From NCBI GenBank assembly GCA_017882375.1, contig JADGPP010000002.1:35256-99255 (forward strand): a DNA stretch of 64,000 bases, written 5' to 3'. Origin of the DNA: Solirubrobacteraceae bacterium. GTDB taxonomy: Bacteria > Actinomycetota > Thermoleophilia > Solirubrobacterales > Solirubrobacteraceae. The translations under genes and the position numbers were made by a program. This document shows, piece after piece, positions 35,558-44,609 of this stretch. The notes beneath the pieces were generated by a model that was not told where the DNA came from, ran no database searches, and saw only the letters and a list, made by a program, of their open reading frames with translations. Every line of letters starts with the position of its first letter. Position 1 is the first letter of the stretch.

Positions 35558-35732
35558 GCCGAACGCGAGATCTTGACGCGTTCGCGCCCCGCGGCCTGGC
35601 GCTCGGGCGCCGATGCCCGGGCAACGGCCCCGGCGGGCCCTCGAATACACTGGGCGACGGTGATCGCGACGCCTGCGAAGAGACGTCGGGCACCATTTCA
35701 ACGTGTGCGGGACGACCGACCGCCGCGACCCC

Positions 35733-35806
35733 GCCGGAGTAGCTCAGCTGGTTAGAGCAGCGGAATCATAATCCGCGTGTCGGGGGTTCGAGTCCCTCCT
35801 CCGGCA
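35733..35806 (+). tRNA. tRNA-Met (CAT), elongator-like
   Basis: GCCGGAG acceptor pairing CTCCGGC; TAGCTCAGCTGGTTAGAGCA; anticodon CAT at 35767-35769; GGTTCGAGTCC T-arm. Confidence 0.93.
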
Positions 35807-35934
35807 TCGCCAGAAGCCCTGCGCGGAGCACTCCCGGAGCTGGGTCCGGGGGGCGCTCATCGCCATCATCGGCGGCTACGGCTAGCGTGCCCAATCCGTC
35901 CGGCCGCTTCGGGCCGTTGGCGGTCTGTAACGAG

Positions 35935-36147
35935 ATGAGCGAACCATCGACCGCAACCACCCGGACCACCCTCACACAGGGGCCGCTGCTCCGTCCCGAG
36001 GAGGCCGCGAGCCTGCTGTCGGTCAGAACGAGCTGGATCTATGAGGCGGTGCGCGCAGGCCGGGTGCCCTGCCTTCGAGTCGGGCGCCATATCCGCTTCA
36101 CGCGCCCCATGCTCGAAGATTGGCTCGCCGAGCAGGCCAAGCTCTAG
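35935..36147 (+). CDS. Excisionase-family helix-turn-helix DNA-binding protein
   Basis: LLRPEEAASLLSVRTSWIYEAVRAGRVPCLRVGRHIRFTRPMLEDWLAEQ. Confidence 0.75.
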   Translation: MSEPSTATTRTTLTQGPLLRPEEAASLLSVRTSWIYEAVRAGRVPCLRVGRHIRFTRPMLEDWLAEQAKL

Positions 36148-36210
36148 CCAGAGGCCGCCTACCGTGGGTGGCGCTGCACCCGTGGTCAATGATGCTTGGG
36201 GGCGCTTGAC

Positions 36211-36911
36211 TTACTCGCTTGGGGCGTTGGCGCTCATCTCCCGCAGCCGGGGTAGGACGACGGCATCCGCGCGGGCCTGGCTGGCGGCATCCGGCGCTAG
36301 CGCCCCGAATACGCCGTCGGGAAATCGAGGATGGCTGAGCAGGAGCGCAAGTTCGTCTGCCAGATAGGCGCGCAGCTCGGGGGCGGCATCGCGGACTTCG
36401 CCGACGAGCTCCTCACGGCCGTCGGCGAGGACGATGATGTCGGCGAGGTCGCGGCTGGCGAGGAAGTCCCCGTTCCCGCGGCCCTTGAACGCCTCGATCT
36501 TGGTGGCGAGCAGATAGGCCGGCGGGGCGGCGCGGATCTTCGCACCGGAGGGCAGCTCGCGCTCGATCGCGTGGGGGATTGCGGCTGCCTGCCAGCGGTT
36601 GGCGAACCCGAGGATGCTCGGGTCGGAGGGCATCGCGTCGAGGATCAGCCGGTGTCGCTGTGGCGCCAGCGGCAGATGACGGCGTCGATCTGGTCCTCGT
36701 TGAAGCGCAGAGATCGCAGACGCTCCTCGAAGGCGTAGAAGGCGGAGCGGGTCGTGACCTCGACGACGACGTCGACGTCCATGGTCGGGCGCACAGGTGG
36801 CGCTCCCGGGTCGGTGATCCACAGGGCGACGCTCGCGCCGCCGAGGAAGACCACCTGATCGAGCACAGGCTCAAGCGTGGCAGCGGCGAGCTCGAGAAGC
36901 TCAACGCTCAC
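36211..36911 (-). pseudogene. Nucleotidyltransferase (AbiEii/DUF6036-like) split by a frameshift near 36650-36665
   Basis: 36645-36911 encodes VFLGGASVALWITD...PTMDVDVVVEV and stops; 36211-36660 continues in another frame as LILDAMPSDPSILGFANRWQAAAIPHAIERELPSGAKIRAAPPAYLLATKIEAFKGRGNGDFLASRDLADIIVL. Confidence 0.7.
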
Positions 36912-37426
36912 GCGGGCACCGCTGTGCCGGCGAGCCGCTCACGGAGCAGCTTGCCAGCCAGCCCGCGCACGCGCGCGTCACCGAGGCGCAGAGCGTCGAT
37001 CAATGCAAGGCGCTCGGCTAGAGCCGGGTCGCGGCGAGCGATCTCAGGAGCGCAGGCGTGCAGCGGCGCCAGCGCGATGCCCCTGGCCTGACCCATCGGA
37101 TCAGGCCAGACGAGAGGTAGCTCGTTCGTCGGGGCGAGCTCTGCGGCCAGGGGCGACGCAGACCACGCGGTCGGAATGCCCCGGGTCTCGCCGCCGAGCA
37201 CAGGCGGGAACACATACTTGACCGCGTGCACGAGGAACTCTTCGGCCTGGCTGGCGTTCACGCGCCGGCGTTTGGGGTCCAGCAGCCCGGCGTCCGTAAG
37301 ACGGACGATCGAACGATGGATCACGCTGCGGGGAATACCGATCTCGGCCTCGAGCGAGCGCACCGTCCAGTCCGCGGGTTCGGCGGCCAGCTTGAGCAGC
37401 ACGACGATGTCCTCGCCCTTGAGCAT
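36908..37426 (-). CDS. HTH transcriptional regulator, candidate antitoxin
   Basis: MLKGEDIVVLLKLAAEPADWTVRSLEAEIGIPRSVIHRSIVRLTDAGLLD winged-helix-like; overlaps the nucleotidyltransferase start. Confidence 0.7.
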   Translation of the reverse strand: MLKGEDIVVLLKLAAEPADWTVRSLEAEIGIPRSVIHRSIVRLTDAGLLDPKRRRVNASQAEEFLVHAVKYVFPPVLGGETRGIPTAWSASPLAAELAPTNELPLVWPDPMGQARGIALAPLHACAPEIARRDPALAERLALIDALRLGDARVRGLAGKLLRERLAGTAVPA

Positions 37427-37444
37427 GGGCACAGAATAGCAGCT

Positions 37445-37470
37445 CGTCCCTAGTCCCGGGACTAGGGACG
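37445..37470. promoter_or_regulatory. 26-bp perfect palindrome, candidate operator
   Basis: CGTCCCTAGTCCCGGGACTAGGGACG, 18 bp upstream of the HTH start codon. Confidence 0.7.
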
Positions 37471-37571
37471 TAGATTGTCGGCACTTCGGGGTGCAAAGGC
37501 CTCGGGCGGAATCACGGTGCCAATCGCGTCGAGCCATCGTCGCCCATGACCCTCATATCGACCGGCGCCTG

Positions 37572-37835
37572 ATGCCGCGGATCTGCGCCTTCTACGGGAT
37601 CGTGATCCGCATGTACTGGAACGAGCGCGATCATCCGGTAGCCCACTTCCATGCCGAATACGACGGGCGCAGCGCGTCGGTCGCAATCGACGGCACGGTG
37701 CTCGCCGGGAGCCTTCCGCCCCGAGCTGTCAGGTTGGTCCGCCGGTGGGTTCACCTGCACCACGACGAGCTGGTGGCGAACTGGAGGCGTGCTCGGCTGC
37801 ATGAGCCCCTCGCGCCGATCGACCCTCTCCCCTAA
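37572..37835 (+). CDS. DUF4160 family protein
   Basis: MPRICAFYGIVIRMYWNERDHPVAHFHAEYDGRSASVAIDG. Confidence 0.85.
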   Translation: MPRICAFYGIVIRMYWNERDHPVAHFHAEYDGRSASVAIDGTVLAGSLPPRAVRLVRRWVHLHHDELVANWRRARLHEPLAPIDPLP

Positions 37836-37844
37836 CATCGAATC

Positions 37845-38117
37845 GTGACCACTATCCCCCCACTCGTCCACGTCACAGGCGTCGAGCTGATCGGTGAGCA
37901 CGACCTACGCCTGACGTTCGAGGACGGCACAGTCGGCGACGTCAGCTTCGGCGACGACGAGTGGACAGGCGTGTTCGAGCCACTGCGCGACCCCGCGCGC
38001 TTCGCGAAGGTGCACATCGAAGGAGGGACGATCGTCTGGCCCGAGGACGGCCTCGACATGGCGCCTGAGCCGCTGTACGCCGAGGCGAAGCGGCGCCAGG
38101 TGGCCCAACAACTGTAG
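37845..38117 (+). CDS. DUF2442 family protein
   Basis: VTGVELIGEHDLRLTFEDGTVGDVSF...FEPLRDPARFAKVHIEGGTIVWPEDGLDMAPEPLY. Confidence 0.85.
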   Translation: MTTIPPLVHVTGVELIGEHDLRLTFEDGTVGDVSFGDDEWTGVFEPLRDPARFAKVHIEGGTIVWPEDGLDMAPEPLYAEAKRRQVAQQL

Positions 38118-38381
38118 ACACGGCCCGTCGCCACGGCAGTACAAGGTCGACCACGCGCTGGGCTGAGCACCGACTTGCCATGGCCCCGCGTCAGGCGTAG
38201 CATCGAACCCGCAAAAGGCCACACCCGCTTCTGCGAACCAGCCTGCAGGGCACCGCCGGCCGAGATGCCTGCGGCGACCTACCGGACCGCTTCTCCCAAG
38301 CGACGTAGAGCCGTTCACGACGAGAGTTGCTCGGAGGGCCTCCATGGGGGCAGTCCGCGGGCGATCAAGGAGGTTCGCACC

Positions 38382-39359
38382 ATGTACGTGTCCGACGATC
38401 GAGGCGACGATGCCTTGCCGTCCACAGCTGTCGGCGACCGCCCCGCCGAGATGGTCCCGATCGAGCACGAGGCAGCGGAGCGCGTGGCCAACGCCCTTGT
38501 GATCGCGCTGCCGCTCGCTGCGGTCGTGCTGGCCGCCTGGCTGGCTTGGGGTGGCAGCTTGCATTGGCAGGATCTGCTCGTGCTGCTGATCACCTACGTG
38601 TTCACGGGCATGGGCATCACGGTCGGGTTCCACCGCCTGTTCACGCATCGCAGCTTCGAGACGACCCGCACGCTGCGGATCGCGTTCGCGCTGCTGGGCT
38701 CGATGGCGGTCGAGGGGCCACTGATCGAGTGGGTCTCCACGCATCGCAAGCACCACCGATTCTCAGATCTCCCCGGCGACCCCCACAGCCCGCACGCCGA
38801 GCGCTCGGCCGGCTTGCGCGGGGCGCTGGGCGGGCTCGTCCACGCACACTTCGGTTGGATGTTCCGCGGCCAGGACATCGCCAACCCGCGCCGCTACGCC
38901 AAGGACCTGCTCGCCGACGGCGACCTTCGCTTCATCAGCCGCACGTTCCCGCTGTGGGTGCTGGTGGGGCTGGCGCTCCCGTTCGGGCTGGGCGTAGCGC
39001 TGACCGGCTCGCTTGTCGGCGGCCTGACGGGGCTGCTGTGGGGCGGTGCCGTGCGCATCTTCCTGCTGCACCACGCGACGTTCAGCATCAACTCGCTGTG
39101 CCACTTCTTCGGCCGGCGGTCGTTTGCCACGGGCGATCAGTCGCGCAACCTGGCGTGGCTGGCGCCGATCACCTTCGGCGAGGCCTGGCACAACAACCAC
39201 CACGCCTTTCCGACCTCCGCGCGCCACGGGCTCGGACGTCGCCAGCTCGACCCCGGCGCGTGGCTGATCGGGGGGCTCGAGCGCCTTCGCCTGGCGTGGG
39301 CGGTCGTGCGCGTGCGCCCCGAGCATCAGCGGGCCAAGCGGGTCGCCGGGGCTGCGTAG
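38382..39359 (+). CDS. Acyl-CoA/fatty-acid desaturase
   Basis: Histidine boxes HRLFTH, HRKHH, HNNHH; SD AAGGAGG upstream of ATG 38382. Confidence 0.93.
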   Translation: MYVSDDRGDDALPSTAVGDRPAEMVPIEHEAAERVANALVIALPLAAVVLAAWLAWGGSLHWQDLLVLLITYVFTGMGITVGFHRLFTHRSFETTRTLRIAFALLGSMAVEGPLIEWVSTHRKHHRFSDLPGDPHSPHAERSAGLRGALGGLVHAHFGWMFRGQDIANPRRYAKDLLADGDLRFISRTFPLWVLVGLALPFGLGVALTGSLVGGLTGLLWGGAVRIFLLHHATFSINSLCHFFGRRSFATGDQSRNLAWLAPITFGEAWHNNHHAFPTSARHGLGRRQLDPGAWLIGGLERLRLAWAVVRVRPEHQRAKRVAGAA

Positions 39360-39504
39360 CACCGGCCGCCACGGCTTCGCAGCGTGACCCTACGCCGCTG
39401 GCCGCCCGATCCGAGGAGGCGGATCGGCGATCTCCGCGGGGCCGTGCGATTACGCTTCCGGCCCCAACGCGCACCGCCGCAGAGCAGGAGACGCCTCGAC
39501 CGCC

Positions 39505-41991
39505 ATGAACGACACCCCCCGCCCCACGCCGATCGTCGACGCGCTTGGCGTGACCGCCGACGCCAAGGTGCGCGCCGGGGAAGCCCTGCCCCTGGCCGCC
39601 CGCCACCTCGACCCATCGCTCGTCGACGTGCTGCGCATCCTCGGCTTCGACAAGCAGTACGCCTCGGCCCAGGGGTCCTATCTGTATGACACGGCGGGCC
39701 GGGCGTATCTCGACTTCCACACCGGCGAGGGGTTCTCGAGCCTTGGTCACAACCATCCCGGCGTGCGAGAGGTGCTTCAGGCCACGCTCGACGCCGACCT
39801 GGTCGACGGCGTGCAGATCCACTACTCGCCGCTGGCCGGCATGCTCGCCGAAGCGCTGTCGCAGCGTCTGCCCCACGGACTCGACGCCGTGTTCTTCACG
39901 AGCACGGGCGCCGAGGCCGTGGACTCGGCGATGAAGTTCGCGCGCGCGGCGACGGGGCGACCGCGCCTGATCTCCTGCGACAACGGCTTTCACGGTGTCA
40001 CGCTCGGGCCACTGTCGCTTGTCGGCGACGAGTTCTTCAAGGAGGGCTTCGGCCCGCTGCTGCCCGGCTGCGCGCGCGTTCCCCTCGGTGACCTCGCGCG
40101 CTTGGAGGCGCAGCTGCGAACGAAGGATGTCGCGGCCTTCATCGTCGAGCCGATCCAAGGCCGCATGGTGACGCTCCCACCCGCCGGCTATCTGCAGGGC
40201 GCACAGGAGCTGTGCCGGCGCTACGGCACGATGTTCGTGATCGACGAGATCCAGACCGGCCTCGGACGCACGGGCAAGTGGTTCGCGCTCGAGCACTGGG
40301 GACTGCAGCCGGACTTCGTGCTCGTCGGCAAGGCGCTCAGCGGCGGCTACATGCCGGTCGCCGCGATGGTCACGACCAGGGAGACCTACCAGAAGGCCGT
40401 GGGAACGCTGGAGCGCAGCTACGTGCATCAGTCGACGTTCGGGCGCAATCGCCTGTCGATGGCGGCGGGTCTGGCGGCGATGCGGATCATCGAGCGCGAT
40501 CAGTTGGTCGAGCACGCCGCGCGGATGGGCGGCCTGCTGCTGGACGGGCTCAGCGAGCTGCAGGGGCGCTACGAGATGATCAAGGACGTTCGCGCCAGCG
40601 GGCTGATGATCGGCATCGAGCTCGGCGCGCCGAGCTCCCGCGCTGCGCGGCTGAACTGGCGTCTGATCCACATGGCCAGCGAGGGGCTGTTTCCGCAGCT
40701 GATCGTCATCCCTCTGCATCGCGACCACGGCGTGATCACGATGGCCGCCGGCAAGAACGACGTGATCAAGCTGCTGCCGCCGCTGACGCTCTCAGAAAGC
40801 GAGGCGCGGAGCTTTCTCGGCGCGCTCGACGCCGTGCTCGCCGACTGTCACGGCGCTGCCGGCAAGAACTGGGGCGTCGTGCGCGACATCGCCACCTCGA
40901 CGCTGCGTCGCCGGCCGCCGCCGGACGCGCCTGTCGGCGACTGGACCCCGTCTCGCGGCAAGCCGGTCGATCCGTCGCGTGACGACGTCTGCCTGGTCAC
41001 CGGTGCGACCGGGTTCATCGGCGGGCGCCTGGCGAGACGACTGGTGCAGGAAGGTCATCCGGTGCGTTGCCTGGTGCGCGCGAGCAGCGACACGTCGCTG
41101 CTGGACGAGCTGGATGTCGAGATCGCCGTCGGCGATCTGACCAGCGGTCACTCGCTCGCCCGCGCGGTGGACGGCTGCGACTACGTCTTTCACTGCGGCG
41201 CGCTGGTATCGGACTGGGCCACCAAGCAAGAGATCATCCGAACCAACGTCGAGGGCACGCGGAGCCTGCTCGAAGCCTGCGTCGACGCGTCGGTACAGCG
41301 CTTCATCCATTTCAGCACGACGGACGTCTACGGCTATCCCGGCGGCGCGGAGATCGACGAGGCCTACGCTTCCGGGCGCTTTCGCAACTGGTATGCGCAG
41401 ACGAAGCTGGAGGCCGAGACGGAAGTCCGTCGCGTGGAAGGGTCACACGCGCTGGACGCCGTCATCCTGCGCCCGGCGACCGTCTACGGACCCGGCTCGA
41501 CGGATCTCGTCGGCGAGATCGCGCGCGCGATCCGCGCGCGCAACATGCTGCTGGTCGACGGAGGGCGCGCGGTCGCGGGCCTCTGCTACGTCGACAACCT
41601 CGTGGACGCCGCGCTTCTCGCGCTCCGCCACCAAGCCGCGCCCGGCCACGCCTTCAACGTCAGTGACGGCCTCGGCGTCACCTGGAGGGAGTTCACCGAT
41701 GGCCTGGCCGAGGGCCTCGGTTGCTCGAAGGTCCGTTGGAGCCTGCCCTACTGGGCGGCCAACAGCGTCGGCTTCTCGCTCGAGCACGGCTACCGGTTGC
41801 TGCGCAGGACGACCGGCCTGAACGCGCCGCCTCTGCTCTCCCGTCAAGCGGTGCAGGTCCTCGGAAAGAACCAGGACTTCAGCAATCGCAAAGCGCGAGA
41901 GGTGCTTGGTTGGGAGCCGCGTGTCGAGTACTCGGCCGGCCTGGAGGCGACGCTCGCCTGGCTGAGGACCGAGCACCTCGAGCACGCCTGA
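39505..41991 (+). CDS. Fusion: class III PLP aminotransferase + extended SDR (NAD-dependent epimerase / 3-beta-HSD-like)
   Basis: Aminotransferase: [65 protein letters not shown] active site, FNVSDG. Confidence 0.92.
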   Translation: MNDTPRPTPIVDALGVTADAKVRAGEALPLAARHLDPSLVDVLRILGFDKQYASAQGSYLYDTAGRAYLDFHTGEGFSSLGHNHPGVREVLQATLDADLVDGVQIHYSPLAGMLAEALSQRLPHGLDAVFFTSTGAEAVDSAMKFARAATGRPRLISCDNGFHGVTLGPLSLVGDEFFKEGFGPLLPGCARVPLGDLARLEAQLRTKDVAAFIVEPIQGRMVTLPPAGYLQGAQELCRRYGTMFVIDEIQTGLGRTGKWFALEHWGLQPDFVLVGKALSGGYMPVAAMVTTRETYQKAVGTLERSYVHQSTFGRNRLSMAAGLAAMRIIERDQLVEHAARMGGLLLDGLSELQGRYEMIKDVRASGLMIGIELGAPSSRAARLNWRLIHMASEGLFPQLIVIPLHRDHGVITMAAGKNDVIKLLPPLTLSESEARSFLGALDAVLADCHGAAGKNWGVVRDIATSTLRRRPPPDAPVGDWTPSRGKPVDPSRDDVCLVTGATGFIGGRLARRLVQEGHPVRCLVRASSDTSLLDELDVEIAVGDLTSGHSLARAVDGCDYVFHCGALVSDWATKQEIIRTNVEGTRSLLEACVDASVQRFIHFSTTDVYGYPGGAEIDEAYASGRFRNWYAQTKLEAETEVRRVEGSHALDAVILRPATVYGPGSTDLVGEIARAIRARNMLLVDGGRAVAGLCYVDNLVDAALLALRHQAAPGHAFNVSDGLGVTWREFTDGLAEGLGCSKVRWSLPYWAANSVGFSLEHGYRLLRRTTGLNAPPLLSRQAVQVLGKNQDFSNRKAREVLGWEPRVEYSAGLEATLAWLRTEHLEHA

Positions 41992-42069
41992 CGAGGTCGA
42001 CGGCGACGGGCATCGACTCGGCCGGACGTTCCCCCGCTTTCAACTCGCCTCGCCTGGCCACGACACCAT

Positions 42070-42100
42070 CGCAGAGGCTCCGCCGGGTGGAGCCTCTGCG
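42070..42100. terminator. Bidirectional hairpin between convergent genes
   Basis: Perfect 12-bp stem CGCAGAGGCTCC-(7)-GGAGCCTCTGCG. Confidence 0.75.
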
Positions 42101-42113
42101 CTGGCTTACGTTC

Positions 42114-42659
42114 CTAGGCGATCGTGAACGGCGTCGTCCCGGTCACGTCGATTCGCTTGAGCTTGTTCTTCTTGGTGCACGGTTCACCTTTGCCCTTGAA
42201 CACACTCGTGCCCGACAGGGTGCTCGACATGCTCAGGCCTTCGAACGGCCCCGAGGTAACCGTTCCACTCAGCGTGAAACCGGAGCTCGGGCTGCCCGTG
42301 ACCACGAGCGTGCCCTGCGAGTTGCCATGGCCGTGTCCCCACTTGAGGATCACCGTGCCTTCTGAGGTCGCCCCTCCGGCGTCCAAGGAGGCGCAAGTCA
42401 CGCCAGCGGTCGTCTTGAGGTGCGCCACGTACGTCGCCGACGCTCCCGTGCTGCCGGTGCATCCCGACAGCGCGCCCTTGATCGTGATGTTCTGCACCTT
42501 TGCGACTTCTTCGATGCCCGGAGACAGCGTCGCAACGCCACTGTCCGATGAACACGTCGTCCCCGTTTCTTCGGCGGCTCCGGCCGACACCGCGGCGAAA
42601 CCGGCGCACCCGATTGCCGCCAGAGCGACCAGAATGAGCTTCAGCACAAGCTTTTGCAC
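42114..42659 (-). CDS. Secreted protein of unknown function
   Basis: Signal peptide MQKLVLKLILVALAAIGCAGFAAVSAGAAEE; Thr/Ser/Gly-rich mature region with several Cys. Confidence 0.65.
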   Translation of the reverse strand: MQKLVLKLILVALAAIGCAGFAAVSAGAAEETGTTCSSDSGVATLSPGIEEVAKVQNITIKGALSGCTGSTGASATYVAHLKTTAGVTCASLDAGGATSEGTVILKWGHGHGNSQGTLVVTGSPSSGFTLSGTVTSGPFEGLSMSSTLSGTSVFKGKGEPCTKKNKLKRIDVTGTTPFTIA

Positions 42660-42752
42660 AGCTTCCCTCCTACCTCGTTTTCAGGATCGCCCTTGCTAGG
42701 TGGCAACCGTATTAACGTGACGGGGCCGCGGAGATTGGGAGGGGACCGGGAC

Positions 42753-44483
42753 TCAGGGCTTCTGCGGATGCCCGCTGGGTGCTTCGTGGGCGCCACCGGC
42801 CGACGCGCCCTGTTCGCCCTGACCGTGGGAAGAGCCGCCGGCACTGCCGGCGCTGGGACCAGGTGCGCCCGGCGGCGAAGCGCCTTCCCCGTGGCCGCCG
42901 GCGGATTGGCCCGGCGGATTGCCGGTGGTGGGGCTGTTGGCGTTTGCGCTGCCCGCCGTGTTCCCGTTGCCCGGCGCGACGCCGTGCCCGCCGGCGCCTT
43001 CGCCGTTTGGATGCGCTGCCGGGCTGCCCGCCGCCGAGCTCGGGCCGTTGCCGTGGGCTTGGCCACTCTGGCCATGGGATGCGCCGTTGCCGTTGCCGTT
43101 GCCGTTGCCGTGGGCTTGGCCGCTACTGCCGTGGGCTGTCCCGTTGCCGTGGGCTCCTGCGCTCTTGCCGTGGGCCGTGGCGCTGCCGTGAGCTTCGCTG
43201 CTCTTGCCTTTGGCTTCTTCGCTGTTTCCGCGGCCGAGGCCGTTGCCATGAGCTTCGGCGCTCTTTCCCGGACCTGCGCCGCTGCTCTGCATTTGCGCGC
43301 CCTTGCCGTGACCGGCGCCGGCGGCGCTGGCGGTTCTGGACGACCTCGTGGGGCGATCGGTGGCCGGCCTCTGCCCCGTCTGCTTGGCGTCTCCCGCACC
43401 GCCAGCCCGCAGGGACACTGCCGCGTTGGCGCTGGTGTCGCGCGTGGCGAGTCCGTGCAAGCCGGCTGCATCGGCCGCAAGGCGCAGGCGTGTCACAGAG
43501 CGCGGGGGGCTCGTCGCAGCCGTGCTCAGCGCCAGCGTCCCGGCACCGGTTCCGACGCCCACGCCGGCTACGCCGATGAGCAGCTTGGCCACCAGCGCCT
43601 TGGCTCCGGTGCCGGCGAGCTCCGCGGTCGTTCCCGCGACCGATGCCCCGACGGTCGCGCCGCCCATGCACGTCCCGGCGCCGGGCGCGTTGCCCGCCGC
43701 CGCGTCGAGCACCCGGCGCTTGAGTGCCAGCGTAGGCGCCAGCGGAAGCAGGATGCCCAGCTGCCCGCGCTGACGGGATAGCTCGGCGGCGTAGTCGCGA
43801 CAGCCCTCACACGAGCGCAGATGGCGTCGAAGCTTGCCTTTCAGCAGCGCTGCGCCGCGAGCCGTGGAGAGCTCCATGCGTATCTCCGCGCAGTCGACGC
43901 TGCGCGCGACCCGCTCGGAGATCAGGCTCGACCGCGCCTGATAGATGTAGGACTTGACCCTCTCGGCGGGGATTCCGAGCACCGTGCCGATCTCACCGTG
44001 ACTGAGTCCGTGCAGCTCGGCCAGGACCAGCGCGGTCCGCTGGCGCTCGGGCAGATCGAGCATCGTCGCGACCACCTGGCGCAGGTTCTCGCGCTGCTCG
44101 GCCTGCACCGCCGGATCCTCGCCCGCCACGGCCGCCTCGTGGATCTCCGTCGTCGGTCGGCGCTTGCGCAGGATGCTCAGCGAGGCGTTGCGAGCGATCG
44201 AGAAGAGCCACGGGCGCAGATCCACGCGCCGCTCGTCGGCCATCAGCGCTCTGTACGCCGACGCGAACGTCGATTGCACGGCGTCCTCGGCGTCGTGCTT
44301 GGAGTCCAGGATGTAGCTGCAGAACACCAGCAGCTCGCGAGCGTGGCGGTCATAGAGGATCTCAAACGCCGTCAGGTCGCCGCGGCGCACGAGCGCAACG
44401 AGGCGGTCATCCGCCGCAAAACGAGGCCACACGCGACCACGAGCGCCGGGCACGACTGCGGCTGCTCGATGGCGATTGACCAA
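42753..44483 (-). CDS. ECF sigma factor fused to zinc-finger anti-sigma-like segment, TM helix and Gly/His repeat tail
   Basis: Sigma2 DRLVALVRRGDLTAFEILYDRHARELLVFCSYILDSKHDAEDAVQSTFASAYRAL; sigma4 LPERQRTALVLAELHGLSHGEIGTVLGIPAERVKSYIYQAR; HLRSCEGCRDY; KLLIGVAGVGVGTGAGTLALS; GKSAEAH-type tail. Confidence 0.85.
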   Translation of the reverse strand: MVNRHRAAAVVPGARGRVWPRFAADDRLVALVRRGDLTAFEILYDRHARELLVFCSYILDSKHDAEDAVQSTFASAYRALMADERRVDLRPWLFSIARNASLSILRKRRPTTEIHEAAVAGEDPAVQAEQRENLRQVVATMLDLPERQRTALVLAELHGLSHGEIGTVLGIPAERVKSYIYQARSSLISERVARSVDCAEIRMELSTARGAALLKGKLRRHLRSCEGCRDYAAELSRQRGQLGILLPLAPTLALKRRVLDAAAGNAPGAGTCMGGATVGASVAGTTAELAGTGAKALVAKLLIGVAGVGVGTGAGTLALSTAATSPPRSVTRLRLAADAAGLHGLATRDTSANAAVSLRAGGAGDAKQTGQRPATDRPTRSSRTASAAGAGHGKGAQMQSSGAGPGKSAEAHGNGLGRGNSEEAKGKSSEAHGSATAHGKSAGAHGNGTAHGSSGQAHGNGNGNGNGASHGQSGQAHGNGPSSAAGSPAAHPNGEGAGGHGVAPGNGNTAGSANANSPTTGNPPGQSAGGHGEGASPPGAPGPSAGSAGGSSHGQGEQGASAGGAHEAPSGHPQKP

Positions 44484-44609
44484 TCCCTCTCCCGATGTCT
44501 CGTGAGCGCGGGTTCGGACCCGTTGTCTTGCCGCCCGCCTTCGCGTCTCCGCTAAGAAACTCTACCTTACCCAATTGTCAGGCGGTCAAACCGGGATCCG
44601 TGTTGGACG

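Noticed and set aside
35807-38381. Direct-repeat attachment site (attR) for the tRNA-Met island
   Set aside because: No second copy of the tRNA 3' end was seen by eye
39406-39427. Hairpin CCGATCCG-AGGAGG-CGGATCGG after the desaturase
   Set aside because: Only 8-bp stem in GC-rich DNA; could be a terminator but not well supported
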